A DNA stretch of 64,000 nucleotides from Affinirhizobium lemnae. GTDB lineage: Bacteria > Pseudomonadota > Alphaproteobacteria > Rhizobiales > Rhizobiaceae. The stretch lies in assembly GCF_022968395.1 (NCBI RefSeq), contig NZ_JALJQZ010000010.1:62001-126000 (forward strand), written 5' to 3'. The stretch's first letter is position 1; every line of letters begins with the position of its first letter. Made by a program: the position numbers and the translations under genes. This document shows positions 28,402-38,225 of this stretch, one piece after another. The notes under the pieces were generated by a model. The model was not told the DNA's origin and did no database searches. It was given only the letters and a program-made list of their open reading frames with translations.

Positions 28402-28975
28402 ATGTTCAAGAAGCTTGGCCTTGCAGCGGTAGCGTTTGCTCTATCTGCATCCACGTCGCTTGCGGCAACTGAGGTCACCTGGTGGCACGCCATGGACGGC
28501 GAACTCGGCAACAAGCTCGAAGAGATTGCCGCGAAGTTCAATGAAGGCCAGAGCGAATACAAGGTCGTTCCCGTTTACAATGGTTCCTACCCGGAAACTC
28601 TGACTACAGCCATTGCTGCCTTCCGCGCCAGTCAGCAGTCGGCCATCATTCAGGTTTTCGAAGTCGGAACCGGCACTATGATGGCCGCCAAGAGTGCCGT
28701 TTACCCGTCTGCAAGCTGATGAAGGATGAGAGCGAAAGCTTCGAGCCGAAGTCGTTCCTCGGTCCGGTCGTCGGCTACTACTCCGACACTCAGGGCAATA
28801 TCCTGTCACTGCCGTTCAACTCGTCAACGCCCGTCCTCTATTACAACAGATACGTTTTCAAGAAGGCTGGCCTTGATCCAGAAGTTGCTCCGAAGACCTG
28901 GAAGGAAGTCGAGGAGTTTTCAAATAAGATCGTAACGTCGGGCGCGGCCAAGTGCGACTTATGCGGTAGCACCGG
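28402..28975 (+). pseudogene. ugpB: ugpB remnant: glycerol-3-phosphate-binding protein, frameshifted and truncated
   Basis: UgpB is the periplasmic receptor for sn-glycerol-3-phosphate. The remnant starts with a signal peptide (MFKKLGLAAVAFALSASTSL) and ATEVTWWHAMDGELGNKLEE, then at about 28711 the frame shifts: after VYPSAS and a stop, homology resumes one frame over with KLMKDESESFEPKSFLGP and continues to SGAAKC near 28955. The C-terminal two thirds are missing; the sequence then runs into a ugpA-like segment, so an internal deletion joined the two genes. Upstream, AAGGAAAGAGGGACT would have been the ribosome-binding region. Confidence 0.85.
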
Positions 28976-29500
28976 TCGTCGCAGGCGTTTTGTGGTGGTT
29001 TCTCTTAAATACCTCGACGGGCTTATGCCCTTTGTTCTGGAACGATTCGGCATTCGCTGGGACCATGATCTGATGGCACGCATGCGATGATCCTGATCAT
29101 CGTTGCGGCTGCCTGGAAACAGATCTCATACAACTTCCTGTTCTTACTGGCCGGTCTGCAATCCGTGCCGTAGGCGTTGATGGAAGCCGCCGCAATCGAC
29201 GGCTCCGGCCCGATGAAGCGCTTCTTCACTATTTCGCTGCCGCTTCTCTTCCCCACCACCTTCTTTCTGTTCATCATGAATGTGAACTACACGATGTTCG
29301 ACACCTTCCCGATTGTTGATGCGACGACGGTTGGCGGGCCGACACAAGCAATCATCACCCTCGTCTACAAGGTCTATAAGGATGGCTATCTCGGCTTGAA
29401 TCTCGACTCCTCCTCGGCGTAATTGGTCCTTCTGATGCTCATCGTCATGGTGCTGACGTTTGTTCAGCCCCGCTACATCGAACGCCTAGCGCTGTATTGA
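28976..29500 (+). pseudogene. ugpA: ugpA remnant: permease subunit, deleted and interrupted
   Basis: UgpA is one of two membrane subunits of the importer. The N-terminal part is absent; homology appears at [13 protein letters not shown], shifts frame near 29085, continues as [20 protein letters not shown] (the permease EAA region follows: EAAAIDGSGPMKRFFTISLP), and is broken by in-frame TAG (29171-29173) and by a TAA in place of a sense codon near 29420. The end PRYIERLALY with its stop is preserved. At least four disabling changes, so not functional. Confidence 0.82.
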
Positions 29501-29509
29501 GGAACGACC

Positions 29510-29750
29510 ATGATTGAAGACAAACCCTTCCTCGCCTTTCTCACGCATCTTTTCCTCATCTGCGGCTTTCTGGTCGCCGCGCTGCCTATCTATGTGGCAG
29601 TCATTGCTTCTACCCATTATGTTTCGACTTTGATGGTCAGCGGATTCCCCTGTTACCGGGGGATCATTTTATCAAAAATTACCGAATAATCCTGACCAAT
29701 GCTCCGGCTGCAAATGGCCTGCCGAACTATTCCCACATGGCGCTGACGGC
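29510..29750 (+). pseudogene. ugpE: ugpE remnant: 5' part of the second permease gene
   Basis: MIEDKPFLAFLTHLFLICGF and ALPIYVAVIASTHYVSTL are the N-terminus and first span of UgpE. The frame shifts near 29645; homology resumes as PLLPGDHFIKNYRIILTNA and stops around 29740, where the sequence joins the middle of ugpC. Most of ugpE and the start of ugpC are therefore deleted. The ATG still follows the ugpA stop by 9 bp with a GGA site, recording the old operon spacing. Confidence 0.8.
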
Positions 29751-29754
29751 TAAG

Positions 29755-30741
29755 TCATCGTCGGTCCTTCGGGCTGCGGCAAGTCAACGTTGCTTCGCAT
29801 GTTAGCCGGGCTGGAGACGATTTCGGAAGGTGAAGTTTCCATCGGTGGCAGCGTGGTCAACCATAAAGAACCGGCCGAGCGCGACATTGCGATGGTCTTC
29901 CAGAACTATGCGCTCTACCCGCATATGACCGTCTATCAAGACCTGGCTTACTGCCTGAAAAATCGCGGCACGCCAAAGGTGGAAATCGATGCGCGCGTCG
30001 CAGAAGCCGCTCGCATGCTGGAGATCATCCAGTATCTGGAGCGCAAGCCGCGCGCACTTTCCGACGGGCAGCGCCAGCACGTTGCCCTGGGGCACGCCAT
30101 TGTACGCAAGCCAGCGGCATTTCTTTTCGACGAGCCGCTCTCCAATCTCGATGCAAAGCTGCGCGTGTCCATGCGTGGCGAAATCAAGCGCCTCCAGCGG
30201 CGTCTCGGCACCACCTCTATGTCTTGCATGATCAGCTAGAAGCCATGACGCTGGCGGATCGGCTGGTAGTGCAAAACAGCGGAGAGATCGAGCCGATCGG
30301 GTCTCCGCGCCAAGTCTATCACGCGCCAGCGTCTGCCTTCGTCGCAAGCTTTCTCGGATCTCCCGCGATGAACCTGTTACGAGCAGAAGGTGCAAGGCTC
30401 AAAACTATTGATCGGCTCTGGACAGCTGGATCTATCGACGCCAGGACTGTTATCGGGAGCAGTGACCGTGGGGCTAAGGCCAGAGGACATGCGAGTGGTG
30501 AGAGTCGGCGAGAGAGGGCTTCCATTCCGGCTGGACTACATCGAGGAACTTGGCCCGCAACGTCTTGCGGATGGCTTTGTCGGAGACCAGGCTCTGACAG
30601 CCTTTTCTGCCAAATCTCTGCTGGCCGAGGATCTTTGCATGGTGATTGACCCAGCATGGCTCCATTTCTGCGATGCAACCAGCGGAAAAAGGCATGCGCT
30701 GGAAGGGTCGAGGCCACTTGCTCGATCTTCTGCAAGGGCAT
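29755..30741 (+). pseudogene. ugpC: ugpC remnant: importer ATPase, N-terminally deleted and frameshifted twice
   Basis: UgpC is the ATPase of the importer. The remnant begins at Walker A ([17 protein letters not shown]), continues through the Q-loop ([16 protein letters not shown]), a damaged signature [17 protein letters not shown] and Walker [15 protein letters not shown], then shifts near 30220 ([18 protein letters not shown] resumes in another frame) and again near 30385, where the regulatory tail [17 protein letters not shown] follows. The strand upstream of Walker A is missing. Not functional. Confidence 0.85.
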
Positions 30742-30843
30742 GATCAGAATTTTGGGCAAACGATTAAAATGTGAGTGACCGCAGAAACCTGATCGTTGGT
30801 TGTACCTGATACTCTCCGCTCGAATATGGTCGTGGGGGAAAGT

Positions 30844-31353
30844 ATGGTATTGAAACTGGCTTTGGCTGGGGCATTGGCTCTGGCTCATCGTAGACGGATT
30901 GCCAATAAAGAGACGGTCCCGACTCCGTTCATCGGTGCCAGCAACGAGCACCTCGTCAGGGATATGGTGTCTTCGCCAATTGAGCCGAGCTGGATCCTAT
31001 CCGGTAACCCGCAGGCGCGTGTCGCCTATCAATCCATAGCGGCGGACAAATGCGCATCGACAGCGATGTGGGATTGTACGGCCGGTAGTTTTCGCTGGTT
31101 TTTTGCCGAAGACGAGACAGTGGTTATTCTTGAGGGCGAGGTTTTCATAACAGCCGCGGATGGCACCCAGAAACTGCTGAGAGCCGGGGACGTAGGTTAC
31201 TTCACAGCGGGTACCTGGGCGACATGGCGTATCGATCACTATGTCCGCAAGATCGCCTTTATGCGCCAGCCACTAGGTCTGCCTATGTCGTTCTTTTACC
31301 GGATGCGGCGGCGCATCATCTGGGAGCTTAAAGGTCGGCAACGAAATCTATAA
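30844..31353 (+). CDS. Cupin-domain protein
   Basis: A 169-residue protein with a small RmlC-like cupin core: CASTAMWDCTAGSFRWFF, DETVVILEGEVFITAADGTQ, and LLRAGDVGYFTAGTWATWRI match the two conserved cupin motifs of the EutQ/DUF861 type. The first ~30 residues are hydrophobic (LKLALAGALALAHRRR) and could be an anchor or signal. GGGGGAAAGT precedes the ATG. Function unknown. Its neighbours are the ugp remnants and gshB; it remains open and looks intact. Confidence 0.75.
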   Translation: MVLKLALAGALALAHRRRIANKETVPTPFIGASNEHLVRDMVSSPIEPSWILSGNPQARVAYQSIAADKCASTAMWDCTAGSFRWFFAEDETVVILEGEVFITAADGTQKLLRAGDVGYFTAGTWATWRIDHYVRKIAFMRQPLGLPMSFFYRMRRRIIWELKGRQRNL

Positions 31354-31375
31354 GGTTTGTTTCACGCGTTGCCAT

Positions 31376-31421
31376 TGCCCCTCAGGCATCCTACATCTGC
31401 CAGGCAATTCCTTGAGGGGCA
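31376..31421 (+). promoter_or_regulatory. gshB leader hairpin that includes the ribosome-binding site
   Basis: TGCCCCTCA (31376-31384) is the perfect reverse complement of TGAGGGGCA (31413-31421). The 3' arm holds GAGGGG, the only good ribosome-binding site for gshB, whose ATG is at 31425. When paired, the site would be hidden, suggesting translational control by structure. Confidence 0.55.
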
Positions 31422-31424
31422 GTC

Positions 31425-32378
31425 ATGGCCAGTATTCGCAAAGTCGCGTTCCAGATGGACCACATATCCGGCATCAACATAGCCGGAGATTCGACCTTCG
31501 CCATGGCGCTGGAAGCGCAGTCGCGCGGCTACGAACTTTTTCACTATACGCCTGACCGGCTGACCATGCGCGATGGTAAAGTCTCTGCCGCAGTGGAAGC
31601 CATGCAGTTGCGTGACGAAAAAGGCAACCATTTCACTTTGGGTGAGCGGGAGCGCGTGGACCTTTCGACCATGGATGTCGTCCACCTGCGGCAAGATCCC
31701 CCCTTTGACATGGGCTATATCACATCCACTCATCTTCTCGAGCGCATTCATCCCAAGACACTGGTCGTGAACGATCCAGCCTGGGTTCGCAATTCTCCTG
31801 AAAAGATTTTTGTGACCGAGTTCGGAGATCTGATGCCGCCGACCCTGATCACGAAGGATGTCGGCGAGATCGCTCGCTTCCGGGAAGAACTCGGCGATAT
31901 CATCCTGAAGCCACTCTATGGCAATGGTGGCGCAGGCGTCTTCCACTCTGCTCGTGATGATCGAAACTTTTCGTCGCTTCTGGAAATGTTCGGCCAGATG
32001 TATCGCGAACCTTACATCGCCCAAGCCTATCTGCCGGCTGTGCGCAAGGGTGACAAGCGTATCCTCCTCGTGGACGGGAAGCCGGTCGGGGCCATCAACC
32101 GCGTCCCTGCCGAGCATGACGCCCGTTCCAACATGCATGTCGGCGGTCGTGCAGAGCCGACAGAGTTGACCCGCCGCGAGCAGGAAATCTGCGATCGGAT
32201 TGGGCCCGCTTTGCGTGAGCGCGGCTTCCTGTTCGTCGGGATTGATGTCATCGGTGATTACATGACCGAGATCAATGTCACGTCTCCAACCGGCATTCGC
32301 GAGGTGAAGAAGTTCGGGGGGGTCGATGCGGCCGCGCTGCTTTGGGATGCGATTGAGGCAAAGCGTTCTGCCGCTTGA
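31425..32378 (+). CDS. gshB: Glutathione synthetase
   Basis: GshB joins gamma-glutamylcysteine and glycine with ATP to make glutathione. The 317 residues have the family N-terminal domain ([33 protein letters not shown]) and the ATP-grasp domain ([41 protein letters not shown]-like [19 protein letters not shown]). The start is well placed after GAGGGG in the leader hairpin. Full length and typical. Confidence 0.96.
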   Translation: MASIRKVAFQMDHISGINIAGDSTFAMALEAQSRGYELFHYTPDRLTMRDGKVSAAVEAMQLRDEKGNHFTLGERERVDLSTMDVVHLRQDPPFDMGYITSTHLLERIHPKTLVVNDPAWVRNSPEKIFVTEFGDLMPPTLITKDVGEIARFREELGDIILKPLYGNGGAGVFHSARDDRNFSSLLEMFGQMYREPYIAQAYLPAVRKGDKRILLVDGKPVGAINRVPAEHDARSNMHVGGRAEPTELTRREQEICDRIGPALRERGFLFVGIDVIGDYMTEINVTSPTGIREVKKFGGVDAAALLWDAIEAKRSAA

Positions 32379-32514
32379 GAGTTGAGACCTTTCAAATTTA
32401 GATGCAACTTTAACAGGATTTTTGTTCTCTAATTGTTCTTGTTTCCGCCTGCAAGTTGTGCTTGATTGCGCGCGAGCTTCGGTGCTGCTGCCGAAGCGTG
32501 GCTGGCAGGTGGAA

Positions 32515-34047
32515 ATGGTCGCGCGTGTTAATACGGTTGCCTTTCAGGGCATAGAGGGCGTCCCTGTTGACGTGCAGGTCATGGTGGGCCCGGGGAAGCT
32601 CGCCATGCAGATCGTTGGCCTGCCGGACAAGGCGGTAGCCGAGAGTCGTGAGCGCGTACAGGCAGCCCTGCATGCCTCCGGTCTCGCGCTGCCGCCGAAA
32701 CGGATCACGATTAATCTGGCGCCCGCAGATCTTCCAAAAGAGGGATCTCACTTCGATTTGCCAATTGCACTGGGGCTCATGGCTGCCTTGGGCGCCATTC
32801 CTGCAGAAGCGTTGGCAGGCTATGTCGTCATCGGCGAGCTCAACCTTGACGGAACACTGGCTGCGGTGGCCGGTGCATTGCCCGCAGCCATTGGTGCAAA
32901 CGCGCTCGGCAAAGGCCTCATCTGCCCGGCTGATAGCGGCGCGGAGGCTGCCTGGGCTGGTGCCGAATTCGATATTCTGGCACCTCGCAGTCTGATTGCG
33001 CTGGCCAATCATTTTCGCGGAAGCCAGCTTCTCTCAAGGCCAGCGCCAGCAATTCGTGCAGCTCCCACCAACTTGCCGGATCTCGCCGAGATCAAAGGAC
33101 AGGAAAGCGCCAAGCGAGCGCTGGAAGTTGCTGCGGCGGGTGGTCATAATCTTCTGATGGTGGGGCCGCCAGGTTCTGGAAAGTCGATGCTGGCGGCGCG
33201 CCTTCCTTCCATTCTCCCGCCGCTTTCGGCTGCGGAGCTTCTGGAAGTCTCCATGATTCACTCGATTGCGGGTCAACTTTCGGGAGGGAAGTTGTCGGAC
33301 CGGCGGCCGTTCCGCACACCGCATCATTCGGCCACCATGGCAGCGCTTGTCGGTGGCGGTTTTCGGGCAAAACCGGGTGAAGCATCACTGTCACATCACG
33401 GCGTATTGTTCCTTGACGAGTTTCCCGAATTTTCCCCGCAGGTTCTCGATGCCTTGCGACAGCCGCTGGAAACGGGCGAGTGCATTATTGCACGCGCCAA
33501 TCATCGGGTCTCTTATCCGGCCAATATCCAACTGGTCGCTGCCATGAATCCGTGCCGATGCGGTATGGCCGGTGAGCCGGGGCATACCTGTGCCAAGGGT
33601 CCCAAATGCATGACGGATTATCAGGCACGCATCTCCGGGCCTCTGCTGGATCGCATCGATATCCGTATCGACGTACCTGCTGTCGCGGCAGCGGACCTCA
33701 TCCGTCCTCGTCCGGCTGAAAGCAGTGCCGATGTGGCTGCCCGCGTCGCGAAGGCAAGGGATCGCCAGCGCCGGAGGTTCATTGCCGCAGGCATGCCTTA
33801 CATCAGCACCAATGCAAGATGTTCGACCTCGCTCATCGAGCAGGTCGCTGAACCTGACAATGCCGGAGCGCAACTGCTGAAGGATGCGGCCGACAAGATG
33901 AAATTCTCGGCGCGCGCTTATCATCGGGTGCTGAAAGTAGCCCGAACCCTTGCGGATCTGGACGACTGCGACCGTGTTGGGCGCATCCATCTCGCGGAAG
34001 CCATATCCTACCGAATAGCAGGAGAACGATTGACTGCAGCCGTCTGA
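32515..34047 (+). CDS. YifB/ComM family Mg-chelatase-like AAA+ ATPase
   Basis: The 510 residues have an N-terminal Lon-like domain (GVPVDVQVMVGPGKLAMQIV; VAESRERVQAAL), Walker A MVGPPGSGKSM, Walker B GVLFLDEFPEF, and a Mg-chelatase C-terminal part with a cysteine cluster (NPCRCGMAGEPGHTCAKGPKC, read in two pieces around the metal-binding cysteines). ComM homologues are branch-migration helicases in natural transformation; the role in rhizobia is unproven. The ATG read as MVARVNTVAF is the family start. Confidence 0.9.
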   Translation: MVARVNTVAFQGIEGVPVDVQVMVGPGKLAMQIVGLPDKAVAESRERVQAALHASGLALPPKRITINLAPADLPKEGSHFDLPIALGLMAALGAIPAEALAGYVVIGELNLDGTLAAVAGALPAAIGANALGKGLICPADSGAEAAWAGAEFDILAPRSLIALANHFRGSQLLSRPAPAIRAAPTNLPDLAEIKGQESAKRALEVAAAGGHNLLMVGPPGSGKSMLAARLPSILPPLSAAELLEVSMIHSIAGQLSGGKLSDRRPFRTPHHSATMAALVGGGFRAKPGEASLSHHGVLFLDEFPEFSPQVLDALRQPLETGECIIARANHRVSYPANIQLVAAMNPCRCGMAGEPGHTCAKGPKCMTDYQARISGPLLDRIDIRIDVPAVAAADLIRPRPAESSADVAARVAKARDRQRRRFIAAGMPYISTNARCSTSLIEQVAEPDNAGAQLLKDAADKMKFSARAYHRVLKVARTLADLDDCDRVGRIHLAEAISYRIAGERLTAAV

Positions 34048-34171
34048 CGAAAGGCTCTCGAGATAACCGGTGAGACCCGCTGATGAGCAGACCGGATGCT
34101 CGCTCGTAGATCTCACGCCCGATGTCGGGCTGACCCCGACCATGGAGATCAGCCCTGACGGCGTAGCGCTA

Positions 34172-34219
34172 ATGCATGTCGCGCTCAACCGGATTCGGTT
34201 GAGCGAAACGAACATGCAT
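34172..34219. repeat. Palindromic intergenic repeat (ATGCATGT type)
   Basis: ATGCATGT (34172-34179) and ACATGCAT (34212-34219) enclose CGCTCAACCG, GATT, CGGTTGAGCG: a 10-bp perfect inner stem within an 8-bp outer one. Repeats beginning with this ATGCATGTCG motif are familiar between rhizobial genes. It sits in the cysK 3' region. Confidence 0.7.
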
Positions 34220-34230
34220 CATTTCAAAGT

Positions 34231-34275
34231 CTTACAGCGTCGTCCGCGCGTTCAATCGAACGCGCCGCGCTGTAG
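34231..34275. repeat. Second palindromic repeat (CTACAGCG type)
   Basis: CTTACAGCG pairs with CGCTGTAG, and the inner CGCGTT with AACGCG, giving a long imperfect hairpin directly after the previous repeat. The CTACAGCG...CGCTGTAG pattern is another common rhizobial intergenic palindrome. The two together may end both yifB and cysK transcripts (convergent genes). Confidence 0.65.
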
Positions 34276-34309
34276 TGGTGTCCGGCAAGTCTTATCGCGT
34301 TGCTTGGCT

Positions 34310-35275
34310 TTAGGCACCGAGACCGTCGAACAGGACGGTCGAGAGATAGCGTTCTGCAAAAGACGGAATGATCACAACGAGGTTTTTCCCTTCATTCTCT
34401 GGCCGGGAGCCGATTTTGATGGCGGCTGCGAGTGCTGCGCCAGACGAGATGCCGACCGGCACGCCTTCAAGACGAGCCACCAGACGCGCGGTGTCGATGG
34501 CCTCCTGGCTGGAAATGGTCACGATTTCGTCATAGACGGATTGGTCGAGGATCTTGGGTGCAAAGCCCGCACCGATGCCCTGGATCTTGTGAGGACCGGG
34601 TTCTCCGCCAGACAGGACCGGGGATTCAGCGGGTTCAACGGCGATGACCTTGATGTCCGGTTTGCGGCTCTTCAGAACCTGACCCGTGCCGGTAATCGTG
34701 CCACCGGTACCGATGCCGGACACGAAGAAGTCGACCTGTCCGTCTGTATCGTTCCAGATTTCCTCCGCGGTTGTCTTGCGGTGTATTTCAGGATTGGCCG
34801 GGTTCTCGAATTGCTGGGGGATAATGGCATCGGGCAGGCTGGCCGCCAGCTCTTCTGCCTTGGCGATTGCTCCCTTCATCCCCTTAGGCCCCTCGGTCAA
34901 AACAAGTTCCGCGCCCAGAAGCGCCAACATCTTGCGACGCTCGATGGACATGGTCTCCGGCATGGTGAGGATGAGGCGGTAACCCTTGGCGGCGGCTGCA
35001 AAGGCGAGTGCAATGCCCGTATTTCCGGAGGTCGGTTCGACCAGAACTGTCTTGCCCGGCGTAATCGTACCTGCAGCTTCCAAAGCCTCGATCATTGCAA
35101 CGCCAATACGGTCCTTGACGGAGGCGATCGGATTGAAAAATTCCAGCTTGGCCAAAAGATTGGCCTTCACACCCTTCTCCTTGGCCAGCTTTTCCAGCCG
35201 CACAATCGGGGTGTTGCCAATCGTTTCGGTGATCGAGGAATAGATTTTGCCGCGACCCGGTTTTGCATCAGTCAT
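34310..35275 (-). CDS. cysK: Cysteine synthase A (O-acetylserine sulfhydrylase)
   Basis: CysK makes cysteine from O-acetylserine and sulfide using PLP. The 321 residues carry the PLP lysine in [13 protein letters not shown] (Lys54), the phosphate/substrate loop [14 protein letters not shown], and the glycine-rich [14 protein letters not shown]. The ATG read as [10 protein letters not shown] follows TTGGAGA. Typical length. Convergent with yifB across two palindromic repeats; the neighbouring gshB, two genes away, makes glutathione from cysteine. Confidence 0.95.
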   Translation of the reverse strand: MTDAKPGRGKIYSSITETIGNTPIVRLEKLAKEKGVKANLLAKLEFFNPIASVKDRIGVAMIEALEAAGTITPGKTVLVEPTSGNTGIALAFAAAAKGYRLILTMPETMSIERRKMLALLGAELVLTEGPKGMKGAIAKAEELAASLPDAIIPQQFENPANPEIHRKTTAEEIWNDTDGQVDFFVSGIGTGGTITGTGQVLKSRKPDIKVIAVEPAESPVLSGGEPGPHKIQGIGAGFAPKILDQSVYDEIVTISSQEAIDTARLVARLEGVPVGISSGAALAAAIKIGSRPENEGKNLVVIIPSFAERYLSTVLFDGLGA

Positions 35276-35431
35276 TGCGTATCTCCAAGCATTCGTCAAG
35301 CATCGAGTTTGGGGTGATTGAGCCTCAACCTAAGCCGTAAAACCGTGTTGCGCGAGGGGAGAGTGAACGCTGTCCGCCGGACTTGGCGGAATAATTTTTC
35401 CCGCGTTGGATCCGGTGCTTACCCTGCGTTC

Positions 35432-36043
35432 TCAGCGTGCTGCGATGTAAGCCGCTGTTCCCGCCAGAATACCTGCTGCCGAACGATTGAGTGCCTGCAG
35501 CGTGCGTGGTTTCTTCAGGAGTTCGCGCGCTTTCGACGCGAGCAAAATATAGGGCAGCAAGACCGCTAGCAGCACGATGAACGTAGTCGCTACCAGAGCC
35601 ACATAATCTCGCAAACCGATGTCCTGCAACGGTATCAGGGTTGGCACGAGCGCCACGTAAAACAGCATGGTCTTCGGATTGCCAAGCGTGACCAGCAGTC
35701 CGGATAGAAATGCCATCATGCCGGTTGCACCCTTTGTCGCCTGAATGTCTTGCCGCAGCAATCCTGCAGTCCACAGCTTCCAGGCGATATAGCAGAGATA
35801 CAGAGCACCAAGATATTTGATGATGAGAAAGGGCGTCGTGAAATTCTGCGCAAGAATGGCAAGGCCGAGAATGACGGCCGTGAGATAGACGAGATCACCC
35901 AGAATGAGGCCAAGCCCCATGAAGAATGTGGGGCGGAAGCCGGATCCGAGGGCCCGCGCGACAATGGCTGTCATGCCGGGACCGGGAATGGCCGCTGCGA
36001 TGAACAGAGCGCCAGCATAGGTGATCAATGAAGCAAGGGTCAT
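35432..36043 (-). CDS. LysE-family amino-acid/metabolite exporter
   Basis: A 203-residue membrane protein with about six hydrophobic segments. The N-terminus ITYAGALFIAAAIPGPGMTA and the FMGLGLILGDLVYLTAVILG segment are characteristic of the LysE/RhtB superfamily. Substrate cannot be assigned (amino acids or homoserine lactones in relatives). GAGGAGATAG precedes the ATG. Stands between cysK and dut, both on the same strand. Confidence 0.88.
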   Translation of the reverse strand: MTLASLITYAGALFIAAAIPGPGMTAIVARALGSGFRPTFFMGLGLILGDLVYLTAVILGLAILAQNFTTPFLIIKYLGALYLCYIAWKLWTAGLLRQDIQATKGATGMMAFLSGLLVTLGNPKTMLFYVALVPTLIPLQDIGLRDYVALVATTFIVLLAVLLPYILLASKARELLKKPRTLQALNRSAAGILAGTAAYIAAR

Positions 36044-36097
36044 GAACTATCTCCTCATTCGCCATTGCTAATTGCGTTGCGATCCGGGCGCAACGGT

Positions 36098-36556
36098 TTA
36101 TACACCGGTAGAGCCGAAGCCGCCCGCACCGCGCGCCGTGTCATTGAACGTATCGGCCTCCTGCACCTGAGCCTGAACAACGGGCGCGAAAACCAGCTGT
36201 GCGATCCGCATGCCGCGGTCGATCGTGAAGTCCTCCTGGCCCAGATTGATCAGCAGGACTTTAACCTCACCGCGATAGTCGCTATCGATCGTGCCGGGCG
36301 TGTTGAGACAGGTCACGCCATGTTTGAACGCGAGCCCAGAGCGAGGGCGGACTTGAATTTCAAAACCCTGCGGTATCTCCAAAATGAAGCCGGTTGGCAC
36401 AAGCATGCGAGTGCCGGGCTGCAGGACGAGAGATTCACTCACAGCGGCGCGAATGTCCATACCGGCCGCGCCCGCCGTTTCATAAGCCGGCAGATCAAGC
36501 CCCTCAGCATGAGGCAGTCGAACGAGTTTCAGGGCAGGGCCGATGACTTCGCGCAT
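36098..36556 (-). CDS. dut: Deoxyuridine 5'-triphosphate nucleotidohydrolase (dUTPase)
   Basis: Dut hydrolyses dUTP to dUMP, keeping uracil out of DNA and supplying thymidylate synthesis. The 152 residues have the trimeric dUTPase motifs: [47 protein letters not shown], and the C-terminal Gly-rich arm [11 protein letters not shown]. The ATG after AAGGAG is preferred to a TTG five codons upstream. Divergent from prfC. Confidence 0.96.
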   Translation of the reverse strand: MREVIGPALKLVRLPHAEGLDLPAYETAGAAGMDIRAAVSESLVLQPGTRMLVPTGFILEIPQGFEIQVRPRSGLAFKHGVTCLNTPGTIDSDYRGEVKVLLINLGQEDFTIDRGMRIAQLVFAPVVQAQVQEADTFNDTARGAGGFGSTGV

Positions 36557-36641
36557 GAGCGTCTCCTTCAAATCAGGCAGGTCAATTGCATAATTGGCCC
36601 GAAATCGCTAGATACGCCGCAACTCGAAGGATTTGCACATC

Positions 36642-38225
36642 ATGGCTGAAAGCATTGCCGAGGCGGTATCCCGCCGCCGCACATTCGCGATTATCGCGCA
36701 CCCGGACGCCGGTAAGACGACGCTCACTGAAAAACTGCTGCTGTTCGGCGGTGCCATCCAGCTCGCAGGTGAGGTAAAGGCGAAGAAGGATCGTATCCAG
36801 ACCCGGTCCGACTGGATGAAGATAGAGCGCGAACGCGGCATTTCCGTCGTGACCTCGGTCATGACCTTCGAATACGAAGGCAATGTTTTCAATATTCTGG
36901 ATACGCCGGGTCACGAAGACTTCGCGGACGATACCTACCGCACGCTGACGGCAGTGGATGCGGCTGTCATGGTCATCGATGCCGCAAAGGGTATCGAGCC
37001 GCGAACGCTGAAGCTTTTTGAAGTCTGCCGCATGCGCGACATTCCGATCATCACATTCGTCAACAAGATGGACCGCGAGAGCCGCGATACCTTCGAAATC
37101 CTGGACGAAGTGGAAGAGAAACTGGCGCTGGACACGGCGCCGGTCACCTGGCCTGTCGGGCGGTCCAAAACCTTCTGCGGCTCCTACAATCTGGCCAACA
37201 ACACCTATCGTGGTTCCGACACACAGGTTGAGCCATTGAAGGTGAATGGTCCGCAAAGTGTTGCCGAAAACCTGCCGGAAAACGAACGCGATGCTTTCAT
37301 CGACGAACTGGAGCTGGCGCGCGAAGCCTGCCGCCCGTTCGACCGTCAGGCTTTTCTAGAAGGCCATATGACGCCGGTCTTCTTCGGCTCGGCGCTCAGA
37401 AACTTTGGCGTTCGTGATCTCATCAATGCGCTGGGCGATTTTGCGCCTCCACCACGAGATCAGGTAGCCGATACCCGCACCGTTCATGCGGCTGAAGACA
37501 AGATGACGGCCTTCGTCTTCAAGATCCAGGCAAACATGGACCCCAACCATCGCGACCGCATTGCTTTTGCCCGCATTTGCTCCGGCAAGCTGGAGCGCGG
37601 CATGAAGGCGCGCCTGGCCCGTACCGGCAAGCAGATGGGCCTGACCGCACCGCAGTTCTTCTTTGCCTCGCAGCGCCAGCTGGCAGATACAGCCTATGCA
37701 GGCGATGTGGTGGGTATTCCGAACCACGGCACGTTGCGTATCGGTGATACGCTGACAGAAGGCGAAGCGCTGGTCTTCCAGGGCGTGCCGAACTTCTCGC
37801 CGGAAATCCTGCGACGCGTGCGGTTGGAAGATGCCATGAAGGCAAAGAAGCTGAAGGAAGCGCTTCAGCAGATGGCAGAAGAAGGCGTTGTGCAGCTCTT
37901 CTCGCCAGAGGATGGCTCACCGGCCATTGTTGGCGTGGTCGGTGCTCTGCAGCTTGACGTTCTGAAGGAACGGCTCTCTGCCGAATACAGCCTTCCAGTC
38001 TCGTTTGAAATGTCGCGCTTTTCGGTTTGCCGCTGGATTTCCTCGGAAAACAAGGCCGACATGGAGAAGTTCCTGACCGTCAAGCGAGGCGATATCGCCC
38101 GCGATCTGGATGGCGATCCGGTGTTCCTGGCTCAGGATGCGTTCTCGCTCCGCTATGAGGCGGAACGCTACCCGTCCATCAAGATGGTTGCAATCAAGGA
38201 GTATCACGTCGCCAAGGCGGCGTGA
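36642..38225 (+). CDS. prfC: Peptide chain release factor 3
   Basis: RF3 is a GTPase that removes RF1/RF2 from the ribosome after termination. The 527 residues show the G1 loop IIAHPDAGKTTLTE, G2/switch ERERGISVVTSVM, G3 DTPGHEDFADDTYR, G4 VNKMDRES, and the RF3-specific C-terminal domain (VVGALQLDVLKERLSAEY). The ATG read as MAESIAEAVS is chosen over a TTG three codons earlier. The last 22 bp overlap the end of the convergent otsA gene. Confidence 0.95.
   Translation: MAESIAEAVSRRRTFAIIAHPDAGKTTLTEKLLLFGGAIQLAGEVKAKKDRIQTRSDWMKIERERGISVVTSVMTFEYEGNVFNILDTPGHEDFADDTYRTLTAVDAAVMVIDAAKGIEPRTLKLFEVCRMRDIPIITFVNKMDRESRDTFEILDEVEEKLALDTAPVTWPVGRSKTFCGSYNLANNTYRGSDTQVEPLKVNGPQSVAENLPENERDAFIDELELAREACRPFDRQAFLEGHMTPVFFGSALRNFGVRDLINALGDFAPPPRDQVADTRTVHAAEDKMTAFVFKIQANMDPNHRDRIAFARICSGKLERGMKARLARTGKQMGLTAPQFFFASQRQLADTAYAGDVVGIPNHGTLRIGDTLTEGEALVFQGVPNFSPEILRRVRLEDAMKAKKLKEALQQMAEEGVVQLFSPEDGSPAIVGVVGALQLDVLKERLSAEYSLPVSFEMSRFSVCRWISSENKADMEKFLTVKRGDIARDLDGDPVFLAQDAFSLRYEAERYPSIKMVAIKEYHVAKAA

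Noticed and set aside
34070-35317. 415-codon open frame on the plus strand
   Set aside because: Antisense to cysK, and its first part is made of the two palindromic repeats.
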